Source: Perlucidibaca piscinae DSM 21586
GTDB lineage: Bacteria > Pseudomonadota > Gammaproteobacteria > Pseudomonadales > Moraxellaceae
Length of the DNA: 64,000 bases
Direction: 5' to 3'
Assembly (NCBI RefSeq): GCF_000420045.1
Contig: NZ_ATUE01000006.1
Location: 620,001 to 684,000, forward strand
A program made the position numbers and the translations under genes. The notes under the pieces were generated by a model that ran no database searches, was not told where the DNA came from, and saw nothing but the letters and a program-made list of their open reading frames with translations. Each line of letters opens with the position of its first letter. The first letter of the stretch is position 1. This document shows positions 16,679-25,536 of this stretch, piece after piece.

Positions 16679-18856
16679 TCAGAAGCCGACCCTGACGCCC
16701 ACGGTCAGCGTCCGAGGATTGCCGGGGGTATAGGCATTCTGGGTATCCGGCGCATAAACGCCGCTCTTGAAGGTGCTGCTGGCCGTTTCGGCATAGCGCC
16801 TGTCAGTCAGATTCGACAGCACGCTGAACAGCTCCAGCTTCTTGAGCTCCCAGCGCGCACGCAGATTGACCAGGGTATGGCCGTCATAGCGCACCGTGTT
16901 GGCCTCGTTCATCCAGTAGGAACCGATATGCTGCACTTCGGGCGTGAGCGTCACGCCCTCGACCGGCGTCCAGTCAATGCCTGCCAGGGCAATGCTCCGG
17001 GGGGCGCCCGGAATGGTGTTGCCGTCGAAGTTCTCGGCCGCCGATGCGCCCGGACGGAAACGGGTGTAGCGATGGCGGGCAGCGCTGGCGCTGAGGTAGG
17101 TCGATACCTGATCCGTGACCCGCCAGGAGGCCCCCAGCTCGACCCCCTGGTGACGCGTGGCACCGGCATTGCGGTTCTCGCGAATCAGCGGCGAATTCTG
17201 CACCGTGTAGAAAACGATCTCGTCCTCGCCATCGAGCTGATACAGCGTCACCTCGACATGGCCCCTGCCCGGCCAGCGCTTGCGATAGCCAAGATCCGCA
17301 TTGCGGAACGTGGCCTCGGTCAGGTTCGGTGTCTGCAGAGAGGCATAGAGCTGTGACACCTCCGGTGGCACGAAGCCCATGCTCCAGTTGGCAAAGACCT
17401 CCTGGCCCGGGTCAATCGAATAGGCCACGCCGAGGCGTGGCGAGGTCTTGCTGAACGAACGCTTTTCATCCGGTGCCCCGGTCATGGCAGACGGCACAAG
17501 CAGATTGTCGAAGTCATAGCGGATCTGGTCATGGCGCAGGCCCGCCACCACCGTCGTGCGCGCCAGCGGTTTCAGCTCAAGCTGGGCATAGACCGACGGA
17601 TTCTGAATGCCCACCTGGTACTTCCGGCGCTTGCCCGCCACCGTGTACGACACGTAATTCAGGTTGGCATCACGCACGACACTGGTGCTGTCTTCGTCAT
17701 AGTCATTGGTGGTGTAGTCGTAGGCCACGCCGCCGACAAGACGCCCGGCCAGCCAGGGCAGACCCTGCTGCCATTGCGCGTCGAAACCACCCGAGTTGTA
17801 GGCGTTCTCGTTGACACGGCCATTGGTCGTGCAGGTCAATGCCGGTGGCACTGGCGCGCAGCTGCCCAGCTGATAGCTGGGAATCTGCCCGTGGGAATTG
17901 TCACGCACATAGGCCGTGACGCGGCTGCTGCGATCGGCGCCCCAATCCGTTTCGAAGCTGGTGGACAGGCGCAGCGCGGTATCGGTGCGGGTGGTGAAGC
18001 GGTTGTAGCTTTTCTTCGGATTGTTGCGGAAATCCGACTCCCCCAGCGAACCCGTCATGTCGGTGTACATGTCGGTGTAGCTGAGGACAGTCTTCAACCA
18101 CGACGCGCTTGACAGAAAGTAGTCGAGACGCGCGCTGAACGAATCCTTGTGACCATCGCTGTAGTCACGCCAGCCATCCCGCACCTGGCTGCGGTAGTAG
18201 GCCACGCGCACGCCGACATCACCCTTGGTGGTGCTGGCGCCGACATCGACACGGTCATAGCCCTTGTTGCTCATGCGATAGCCCACGCTCGCCTCGGGCG
18301 TCAGGCTGGGCGCCCGGGTCAGGAAATTGACCGCACCACCAATGGCATTGCTGCCATAGAGCGACGAGCTGGCACCACGCATCACCTCGATGTCGCCGGT
18401 ACCCGCCAGATTGATCTCGTTCAGCGCATTGTGGTTGAACACGCCAATCGGGCGAATCGGCACATTGTCTTCAAGGTACTGGTACACCGCACTCGTGGTG
18501 ATGGGCTGACGAATGCTCATGCTGTGCTGCTCGTTGCCGAGATCGGTCATGTGCACACCGGGAACCCGGTCCAGCACATCGCTGATCAGGCGCGGCTTGC
18601 TGTCGGCAATCACCTTCTCGTCCAGACGCGTGATCGGCGCCGGCGTCTCGCCCAGCGTGGTGGCCGTGCGCGATGCCGTGACCACCACCTCCAGCAGCTC
18701 GGCCGCTTCGCCAGCCTCCGGCTCAGAATGCAACACGGCAGGCGCGGCCTGACCAACAAGCGACCAGAGCATGCCACTTGCTGCGGCCAGACCAGTGATC
18801 AGCGGGGCGAGACGAAAGGTGGCAGGAGCAACAGCGGCGTGGCGAGGCATGAGCAT
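16679..18856 (-). CDS. TonB-dependent outer-membrane receptor
   Basis: A 725-residue receptor: signal peptide to about residue 38, TonB-box-like LEVVVTASR near 54-62, plug domain (about 68-170) with the typical RGASSSLYGSNAIGGAVNFLT block, then a 22-strand barrel ending in the aromatic strand GVRVGF. It imports a chelated metal or similar ligand using TonB energy. Coupling with the PepSY protein points to iron-siderophore or another metal. I see no convincing Fur box upstream, but a 7-3-7 palindrome lies at 18926-18942. Substrate unresolved. Confidence 0.92.
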   Translation of the reverse strand: MLMPRHAAVAPATFRLAPLITGLAAASGMLWSLVGQAAPAVLHSEPEAGEAAELLEVVVTASRTATTLGETPAPITRLDEKVIADSKPRLISDVLDRVPGVHMTDLGNEQHSMSIRQPITTSAVYQYLEDNVPIRPIGVFNHNALNEINLAGTGDIEVMRGASSSLYGSNAIGGAVNFLTRAPSLTPEASVGYRMSNKGYDRVDVGASTTKGDVGVRVAYYRSQVRDGWRDYSDGHKDSFSARLDYFLSSASWLKTVLSYTDMYTDMTGSLGESDFRNNPKKSYNRFTTRTDTALRLSTSFETDWGADRSSRVTAYVRDNSHGQIPSYQLGSCAPVPPALTCTTNGRVNENAYNSGGFDAQWQQGLPWLAGRLVGGVAYDYTTNDYDEDSTSVVRDANLNYVSYTVAGKRRKYQVGIQNPSVYAQLELKPLARTTVVAGLRHDQIRYDFDNLLVPSAMTGAPDEKRSFSKTSPRLGVAYSIDPGQEVFANWSMGFVPPEVSQLYASLQTPNLTEATFRNADLGYRKRWPGRGHVEVTLYQLDGEDEIVFYTVQNSPLIRENRNAGATRHQGVELGASWRVTDQVSTYLSASAARHRYTRFRPGASAAENFDGNTIPGAPRSIALAGIDWTPVEGVTLTPEVQHIGSYWMNEANTVRYDGHTLVNLRARWELKKLELFSVLSNLTDRRYAETASSTFKSGVYAPDTQNAYTPGNPRTLTVGVRVGF

Positions 18857-18925
18857 GTGCAGCTTCCAGGGGCTGAGTCAGTTTTGCGGACACCGCATTC
18901 TAGAAGGCGCACAAGCGTCATGGGC

Positions 18926-18942
18926 TGCGACATAGTGTCGCA
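18926..18942. promoter_or_regulatory. Palindrome upstream of the TonB-dependent receptor
   Basis: TGCGACA-TAG-TGTCGCA, a perfect 7-bp inverted repeat with three-base spacer, about 70 bases before the receptor start and about 170 bases before the divergent small membrane protein. It has the form of a dimer-binding operator. The cognate regulator is unknown and the sequence does not look like a Fur box. Confidence 0.45.
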
Positions 18943-19112
18943 CCCGCCGCAGATCACAATGCGCCTGGACTGTCATCGACAAGCACTTGTTTTTGCAAGC
19001 CGTAACGCGTAAAACCGACATAGGTTAAAAAAACAACAACGACACGCTCGATACAGTTTGCAAATAACGCACTACCGAATTGGCCTGTATCAAGTCAACA
19101 GGAGCCTGCACC

Positions 19113-19598
19113 ATGAGCTTCACCAGCCCGCATGATTCCACGGTGAAACCCATGACCAGCCTGACCCTGCCCGCCAGCTCCGCACCGCAGCAGCACACCG
19201 GCATCAGCCGTCGTGAACATGTCCAGCATGCTGCCAACCTGCTCTGGTTCGCGACCGCGCTCGGCCTGACTACCAGTGCCGATGCTTTTGCCATGCACTC
19301 ACCGCTGCCGATGGAGCATGTCGGTCTTACCCTGATCATGGTCATTCTGCTGCTGCCCGGCGCACTCCGACTCGCCTCCGCCACTGCCTGGCAACGCGGA
19401 ACCATTGCCGTCAGCTATCTGGTGGTGTGGTGGCACTATGTCGGCCTCATGGAGCCGACCAGCGCCCTGATTTCGGTCAGCGCGCTCATTGCCGGCTGCG
19501 CATTCCTGGCACCTGTCGTCACGCGACACGCCGCCATCAGCAAAACCAGTCTGCTGAGCGTGATTGGCCTGACGCTCCTGACACTGACCGGGATCTGA
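19113..19598 (+). CDS. Small polytopic membrane protein of unknown function
   Basis: A 161-residue protein. The ATG at 19113 is chosen because GGAG lies ten bases upstream (19101-19104). After a polar N terminus of about 45 residues there are roughly four hydrophobic helices: LLWFATALGLTTSADAFA, HVGLTLIMVILLLPGALRLA, a third around VSYLVVWWHYVGL and a last pair covering SALIAGCAFLAP and LLSVIGLTLLTLTGI. I recognise no family. It is followed 74 bases later by the first GT87-like gene on the same strand and diverges from the TonB receptor. Confidence 0.6.
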   Translation: MSFTSPHDSTVKPMTSLTLPASSAPQQHTGISRREHVQHAANLLWFATALGLTTSADAFAMHSPLPMEHVGLTLIMVILLLPGALRLASATAWQRGTIAVSYLVVWWHYVGLMEPTSALISVSALIAGCAFLAPVVTRHAAISKTSLLSVIGLTLLTLTGI

Positions 19599-19672
19599 GT
19601 CCGTTCCGACACAAACCAATTCAGGGCTGGCATACTCCGGGCGTTGGCTAACGGACATGGACAGCCCCTGAC

Positions 19673-20866
19673 GTGACTTCTGCAGTTTCCCCATTACTGA
19701 CTCGTCGACAGGTGCACCTGATCACCTTCGGCATTGTGGTATGCCTTCTCGTCCTTGCCGAGTTCTACATCCGCCTGCACATCACGCCGATGGAAAACGG
19801 CAAACCCAAGCACAGTCAGGATTTCATCACCTTCTACACCGCATCTGACCTGACACTCGAGGGACGCCCGGATCTCGTCTTTGATCCAGATGCCTTTCTG
19901 GCACGTGAAAGAGACATCGTGCCGTCCACCAAAAGCATCCCCTGGTTCTATCCGCCAACCTATCTGCTGATAACGTATCCACTCGCGCTCACCGACTACG
20001 TCACCGCTCGACTGGTTTTTTTTCTTGGGGGGCTTTTGCTGTTTGTCCACGCTGCGCACCTCTGGTTGCGCTGGCCGGGAGGACTGTTTGCGGTTGCCGC
20101 ATTTGCGCCCGTGTTCAGCAACCTGACCTTTGGCCAGAACGGTCTTTTCACAGCCAGCTTCATGCTGCTGGCGCTGCATTATCTGGGCAAACGCCCCTGG
20201 CTGTCGGGCCTCTTCATCGGCCTGCTCACCATCAAGCCGCATCTGGGCATCCTGATTCCGCTTGCCTTGCTGGTGTCGCGTGACTACCGGACCTTCCTCT
20301 GGGCAACGGTTTTTTCCCTGCTGATCATCCTTTCATCGGCACTCGCTTTCGGCATGGCTCCCTGGCAGCATTTCTCGGCCATGCTGGCCGCCGCAGGCAG
20401 TCATCTCAGCGAGGGCAAGCTGCTGTTGTCCGGCATGATCAGTGTCACATCAAATGCCCTGCTGCTGGATTTTCCAGACAGGACCGCCCTGCTGATGCAC
20501 GGGATCGCATTCCTGCCCTTTCTGGTTGTTTTCATGCGCACCTGGCGACACAGCGCGAATCCCTTCCTCAAGGGAGCCAGCCTGAGCCTGGCCACGCTCA
20601 TGTGCAGCCCTTACCTCTTTGACTACGATCTGACCTGGCTGGGCATGGCGATTGGCTTTCTGGCCGTGAACGCCAGCAGGAATGGTTGGCTTCGTGGAGA
20701 GTCGGCCATTCTGGCCATGGCTTGGCTCCTCCCGCTGGCCGACTTGCTGATGACGCTGGGTGGCAGCAAGGACTGGTTTCCCTACAATCTGTGGCTGCCC
20801 ATGAATCTCGCGCTGCTGTGGCTGGTGCACCGCCGCATCACGCCCCTTTCATCATCGCAAACTTAA
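19673..20866 (+). CDS. GT87-family (DUF2029) membrane glycosyltransferase, copy 1
   Basis: Polytopic protein of 397 residues starting at a GTG. It has about ten hydrophobic segments and the conserved pattern of GT87 polyprenol-phosphate-dependent mannosyltransferase-like proteins: an early acidic DFITFYTASDL loop, WFYPPTYLLITYPLA, FGQNGLF, LLTIKPHLGILIPLALL and SPYLFDYDL. Such enzymes transfer sugars from lipid carriers outside the cytoplasm. The next gene is a paralogue starting five bases after its stop, and a third lies at 53351. It carries a T8 run followed by G6 (20016-20032). The acceptor is unknown. Confidence 0.75.
   Translation: MTSAVSPLLTRRQVHLITFGIVVCLLVLAEFYIRLHITPMENGKPKHSQDFITFYTASDLTLEGRPDLVFDPDAFLARERDIVPSTKSIPWFYPPTYLLITYPLALTDYVTARLVFFLGGLLLFVHAAHLWLRWPGGLFAVAAFAPVFSNLTFGQNGLFTASFMLLALHYLGKRPWLSGLFIGLLTIKPHLGILIPLALLVSRDYRTFLWATVFSLLIILSSALAFGMAPWQHFSAMLAAAGSHLSEGKLLLSGMISVTSNALLLDFPDRTALLMHGIAFLPFLVVFMRTWRHSANPFLKGASLSLATLMCSPYLFDYDLTWLGMAIGFLAVNASRNGWLRGESAILAMAWLLPLADLLMTLGGSKDWFPYNLWLPMNLALLWLVHRRITPLSSSQT
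20016..20032 (+). repeat. T8 and G6 homopolymer tracts in GT87 copy 1
   Basis: Eight T at 20016-20023 and six G at 20027-20032, three bases apart, inside a hydrophobic segment of the coding sequence. They are candidate slippage sites. Confidence 0.85.
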
Positions 20867-20870
20867 CAAG

Positions 20871-22031
20871 ATGGATCGTTTACGCATCTATCCTTGGCTG
20901 TTCGCACTGACCCTGTCATCAGCTTACGCACTGATGGTCTGGCACTCAGAAAACATGATCGGACTGTCAGGCATACCGATCGGTGCCGATTACATCACTT
21001 ACTGGTCAGCAAGCCAGATGGCCGAGCATGGACGTCTGGCTGACAGTTACGATGTGGTTGAGATCAGGTCAGTTCAACAATTGGCTGCTCCAGTCAGTAG
21101 CGTCTGGGGCTGGTTCTATCCACCCACCTTCGCCATGCTGCTTGCGCCAATAACGTCCTCCAACTACTTGGCTTCGTTTGTCATTTTCAGCATCTTCGGA
21201 CTGTTGATCTTTACTGTTGCCATACTTCGGATAGCTCCACCAGCACGTTTATTGCACGCAATGTTGCTTGCACCTGCCATATTCATCAATCTTGGCAATG
21301 GCCAGAATGCCGCATTGACAGCTGGAATTGCCGGACTTGGCCTCAGCATGATTGGACGTCAACCAATCGCTGCCGGGCTCCTGCTGGGCGTATTGACCTT
21401 CAAGCCCCAGCTCGCCCTGCCGCTGGTGTTTCTGCTGGCTATGCACCGGGAATATCAGGCACTTGCTGGTGTAATGATCACAACAGTACTGCTGGCGACC
21501 ATCTCTGTTGCAATCTATGGTTGGGAGCCATGGTGGGCATGGTTAGGCGGGATTGAGCTTGCAAATCAGCTGAATACCAAGGGGCAGCTGCCTTGGCACA
21601 AGATGAGCTCCCTGTTTAGTTTCCTGAGGGCAATTGACTGGAGCATCTTCGCCGCACAGATTGCACAGGCAATCTTTGCCGTTGCCATACTACTCTGGAC
21701 ATGGAAACGGTTCAAACACCTCACAGCCAGTCCACTGCGGCATGCCGCATGGTGCGCTGCCTGCCTGACGCTGAGTCCGCATCTCTTCAACTACGACATG
21801 CTCTGGCTGGTGCCATGTTTGGCTTGGCTTGCCATTTATGCAGATGCCTTTTCTGCAAACACCATGCGGTGGCTGATGCCAGCTGCAACCCTGATCTGGA
21901 TTTATCCACTGGCTGCACCACTTCTGCAAACCCAGCTTGGCTTGACCTTGGAGTGGCTGACGCCATTGCTGATGCTTTGGATACTGCATCATGCCGAAAG
22001 AAATCTGGCCAAGCACAGGAACACCACATGA
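20871..22031 (+). CDS. GT87-family (DUF2029) membrane glycosyltransferase, copy 2
   Basis: A 386-residue polytopic paralogue of the preceding gene with the same landmarks: an early acidic loop GADYITYWSASQ, WGWFYPPTFAMLLAP, LGNGQNAALTAG, LLGVLTFKPQLALPL and LSPHLFNYDMLW. It starts five bases after copy 1 and stops 28 bases before mfd, suggesting one transcript. Base composition is clearly more AT-rich than mfd downstream. The likely role is sugar transfer from a lipid-linked donor at the outer face of the inner membrane, by analogy with the family. Confidence 0.75.
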   Translation: MDRLRIYPWLFALTLSSAYALMVWHSENMIGLSGIPIGADYITYWSASQMAEHGRLADSYDVVEIRSVQQLAAPVSSVWGWFYPPTFAMLLAPITSSNYLASFVIFSIFGLLIFTVAILRIAPPARLLHAMLLAPAIFINLGNGQNAALTAGIAGLGLSMIGRQPIAAGLLLGVLTFKPQLALPLVFLLAMHREYQALAGVMITTVLLATISVAIYGWEPWWAWLGGIELANQLNTKGQLPWHKMSSLFSFLRAIDWSIFAAQIAQAIFAVAILLWTWKRFKHLTASPLRHAAWCAACLTLSPHLFNYDMLWLVPCLAWLAIYADAFSANTMRWLMPAATLIWIYPLAAPLLQTQLGLTLEWLTPLLMLWILHHAERNLAKHRNTT

Positions 22032-22059
22032 CATGCCTTCTGGTTATCGAGGCTGAGAC

Positions 22060-25000
22060 GTGAATATCGCCTTCACTCACCCCCTTCCCCACCTGCCCGG
22101 CGACCGCCGCCACTGGGGCAATCTTCCCGGTGCCGCTCTCGCCCTGACCCTGGCCGAGACCGCCAGCCGTCATCCAGGACTGGTCGTGGTGCTGATGCCG
22201 GGCACCCAGGCCGCCACCCGCCTGGAGGATGAACTGCGCTTCTTTCTGGCCGCAGAGCCGGACTGCCCGATCTGGCATTTCCCGGACTGGGAAACGCTGC
22301 CCTACGACCAGTTCTCGCCACACCAGGACATCATTTCGCAGCGTCTCGCCGTACTGCATGCACTGCCTCGCGCCACGCGCGGCATTCTCGTCGTACCAGT
22401 CAGCACCAGCGTGCACCGCTTGCCGCCGCCGGGCTGGCTGAACAGCCAGACCCTGTCGCTGCATACGGGTCAGCGCATCAGCCTCGAACGCACGCGCCAG
22501 GACCTCGAAGCCGCTGGCTACCGCGTGGTCGATACCGTCTACGAGCATGGCGAGTTCGCCGTGCGCGGCAGCCTGATCGACCTCTACCCCATGGGTGCAG
22601 AGCATCCGGTGCGCATCGAGCTTTTCGACGACGACATCGAGACGCTGCGCCTGTTCGACCCGGATACCCAGCGCACCCTCACCGCCATCGATCAGCTGTC
22701 CCTGATGCCGGCGCACGAGTTTCCGCTCGACAAGGCCGGCATCCGCCGCTTCCGCGACCAGTGGGCTGACACCTTTCAGGGCGATCCGCGACGTTGCAGC
22801 CTGTACAAGGACGTGCAAAGCGGACTTGCCGCCAACGGCATCGAGTACTACTGGCCGCTGTTCTTCGACACCACCGCCACGCTCTTCGACTACCTGCCCG
22901 ATCACAGCCTGCTGGTTACCGATGCGCTGGCCAGTGAGCAGTTCCAGCAGTTCTGGCGCGAGGTCAGCAACCGGATCGAACAGTATGGGGGCGATGCCAC
23001 TCGCCCCCTGCTGCCACCCGAGCGCCTGTTCCTGCGCGAGAACGAATGGCATGGCGCACTCAAGCGCTTTCCCCGCGTGTCCGTGCAGGCCGATGCCGTT
23101 GGCGTCGAGGCCGGATGCCACAACTGGTCGTTCAGTCCCGGTCCGGCTCTGCCTATCGAGAGCAAGGCCGAACATCCGCTGCAAACGCTTGCCGATTTCG
23201 TCGGCCGCCAACGTTCGGATGGCCACCGCGTGCTGCTGTGTGCAGACAGCGCAGGTCGTCGCGAGAGCCTGCTGGAGTTGATGACGCGGCATGGTCTGTC
23301 CGCTGATCCAGTCAGTGACTGGGCTGCCTTCCGCACCAGTGACTCGCCGCTGGCCATCACCGTGGCCCCGCTGGAACAGGGACTGATCGGCAGCGGACTG
23401 GCCCTGATCGCCGAATCGCAGCTGTTCGGCCAGCGCGTGCAGCAACGGCGTCGGCGCAAGGCCACCAGCGCCGATGGCCAGGACGAGCTGGCCATCCGCA
23501 GCCTCAGCGAAATCCAGCCAGGCGCCCCGGTGGTGCATCTGGACCATGGCGTCGGTCGCTACCAGGGTCTAACCACGCTGGACATGGACGGCCAGACCCA
23601 GGAGTTCCTGCTGCTGGAATACGCGGACAAGGCCAGGCTTTATGTGCCAGTGGCCAACTTGCACCTGATCTCGCGCTTCGCCGGCGCCGATGACGCCATG
23701 GCGCCGCTGCACCGGCTCGGCACCGAGCAGTGGCAGAAGGCCAAGCGCAAGGCCGCAGAACAGGTTCACGACACCGCCGCCGAGCTGCTCAATCTCTATG
23801 CCCGGCGTGCCGCCCGCAAGGGCCACGCCTTCACCATGGACGAGGTCGAGTACGCCCTGTTTGCCAACGGCTTTCCCTTCGAGGAGACCGCCGACCAGCA
23901 GAACGCCATCCTTGCCACGCTGGCCGACATGCGCTCACCGCGCCCCATGGATCGACTGGTCTGCGGCGATGTCGGCTTCGGCAAGACCGAGGTCGCCATG
24001 CGCGCCGCCTTCGTCGCCGTGCAGGGCGGCAAGCAGGTCGCCGTGCTGGTGCCCACCACCCTGCTGGCCCAGCAGCACTACGAGAACTTCCGTGACCGTT
24101 TCGCCGACTGGCCGGTACGCATCGAGGTGCTGTCGCGCTTCCGCACCGCCAAGGAGCAGAAGGCCGCACTCGATGCCGCTGCCGACGGGCGCATCGACAT
24201 CCTCATCGGCACCCACAAGCTGCTCGGTGACGACGTGCACTTCAAGCAGCTCGGCCTGATCATCGTCGACGAGGAACACCGCTTCGGGGTCCGCCACAAG
24301 GAAGCCCTCAAGCAGCGTCGTGCCGAGGTCGACATGCTCACGCTGACCGCGACACCGATTCCGCGTACCTTGAACATGGCCTTCGCCGGCATGCGCGACC
24401 TGTCCATCATCGCTACCCCGCCGGCACGACGCCTGGCGGTAAAGACCTTCGTGCGCGAATCGCACCCCATGGTGATCAAGGAAGCCATCCTGCGTGAACT
24501 GCTGCGCGGCGGTCAGGTCTACTACCTGCACAACGAGGTCGAGAGCATCGAGCAGTGCGCGCGTGAACTGACGGAGCTGGTACCGGAGTCACGCATCGGC
24601 ATCGCCCACGGTCAGATGCGCGAGCGCGAGCTGGAACAGGTGATGAGCCAGTTCTATCACAAGCAGTTCAACGTGCTGGTGTGCTCGACCATCATCGAGA
24701 CCGGCATCGACGTGCCCAGTGCCAACACCATCATCATGGACCGCGCCGACAAGCTCGGCCTGGCCCAGCTCCATCAGCTGCGCGGCCGCGTCGGCCGCTC
24801 GCACCACCAGGCCTATGCCTACCTGCTGACACCGCATCAGAAGTCTCTAACGGCGGATGCGGAAAAGCGTCTCGAGGCCATCGCCAGCGCCACCGATCTC
24901 GGCGCCGGCTTCGCCCTCGCCTCGCAGGACCTGGAAATCCGCGGTGCCGGCGAGCTGCTCGGCGAAGACCAGAGCGGCAACATCCAGACCGTGGGCTACT

Positions 25001-25533
25001 CGCTGTACATGGAGATGCTCGACCGCGCGGTGAAGGCCATCCGCAGCGGCAAGACCCCGAACATGGATCAGCCCTTCACCCTGGGCGCTGACATCAACCT
25101 GCGCATCTCGGCACTGATCCCCGAGGACTACCTGCCCGACGTGCACAACCGCCTGGTGATGTACAAGCGCATCAGCAGCGCCAACAGCCAGGAACAGCTT
25201 GACGAGCTGCAGGTGGAGATGATCGACCGCTTCGGACTGTTGCCTGAACCGGTGAAGAACCTGTTTGCGGTTAGCGCGCTGAAGCTTAAGGCGAATGCCT
25301 TGGGAATCCGAAAGATCGATGCCGGGATCAGCCACGGCAAGATCGAATTTGCTCCGGACACACCTGTCGACCCCAGCCTGCTGATCAGGCTGATTCAGAG
25401 CAATCCGAAGAAGTTCAAGCTGGAAATGCCCAGTACGCTGAAGATTGCAGACACGATGAATGTTCCTGCCACTCGTATGCGCATGGTAGCCGATCTTCTT
25501 GATAGTCTTTCCAAAACTCAACCAAGGACCTGA
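22060..25533 (+). CDS. mfd: Transcription-repair coupling factor
   Basis: DNA translocase of 1157 residues that displaces RNA polymerase stalled at lesions and recruits UvrA. In order: UvrB-homology N-terminal domain (FPDWETLPYD, HQDIISQRL), the RNA-polymerase-interaction domain around residues 480-550 (VVHLDHGVGRYQGL), translocase motifs Walker A GDVGFGKTE near 635, DEEHRFG near 736 and TATPIPRTL, helicase motifs IETGIDVPSANT and QLRGRVGRS, and the C-terminal TRCF domain. Length is normal. It starts with GTG. Downstream, the fusion gene begins three bases after the stop. Confidence 0.97.
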   Translation: MNIAFTHPLPHLPGDRRHWGNLPGAALALTLAETASRHPGLVVVLMPGTQAATRLEDELRFFLAAEPDCPIWHFPDWETLPYDQFSPHQDIISQRLAVLHALPRATRGILVVPVSTSVHRLPPPGWLNSQTLSLHTGQRISLERTRQDLEAAGYRVVDTVYEHGEFAVRGSLIDLYPMGAEHPVRIELFDDDIETLRLFDPDTQRTLTAIDQLSLMPAHEFPLDKAGIRRFRDQWADTFQGDPRRCSLYKDVQSGLAANGIEYYWPLFFDTTATLFDYLPDHSLLVTDALASEQFQQFWREVSNRIEQYGGDATRPLLPPERLFLRENEWHGALKRFPRVSVQADAVGVEAGCHNWSFSPGPALPIESKAEHPLQTLADFVGRQRSDGHRVLLCADSAGRRESLLELMTRHGLSADPVSDWAAFRTSDSPLAITVAPLEQGLIGSGLALIAESQLFGQRVQQRRRRKATSADGQDELAIRSLSEIQPGAPVVHLDHGVGRYQGLTTLDMDGQTQEFLLLEYADKARLYVPVANLHLISRFAGADDAMAPLHRLGTEQWQKAKRKAAEQVHDTAAELLNLYARRAARKGHAFTMDEVEYALFANGFPFEETADQQNAILATLADMRSPRPMDRLVCGDVGFGKTEVAMRAAFVAVQGGKQVAVLVPTTLLAQQHYENFRDRFADWPVRIEVLSRFRTAKEQKAALDAAADGRIDILIGTHKLLGDDVHFKQLGLIIVDEEHRFGVRHKEALKQRRAEVDMLTLTATPIPRTLNMAFAGMRDLSIIATPPARRLAVKTFVRESHPMVIKEAILRELLRGGQVYYLHNEVESIEQCARELTELVPESRIGIAHGQMRERELEQVMSQFYHKQFNVLVCSTIIETGIDVPSANTIIMDRADKLGLAQLHQLRGRVGRSHHQAYAYLLTPHQKSLTADAEKRLEAIASATDLGAGFALASQDLEIRGAGELLGEDQSGNIQTVGYSLYMEMLDRAVKAIRSGKTPNMDQPFTLGADINLRISALIPEDYLPDVHNRLVMYKRISSANSQEQLDELQVEMIDRFGLLPEPVKNLFAVSALKLKANALGIRKIDAGISHGKIEFAPDTPVDPSLLIRLIQSNPKKFKLEMPSTLKIADTMNVPATRMRMVADLLDSLSKTQPRT

Positions 25534-25536
25534 CCC

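Noticed and set aside
18857..19112. Fur box before the TonB-dependent receptor
   Set aside because: No stretch resembles the GATAATGATAATCATTATC consensus; only the unrelated palindrome is present.
21787..23547. Minus-strand frame of 586 codons
   Set aside because: Antisense to GT87 copy 2 and mfd; a GC-rich shadow with no domain.
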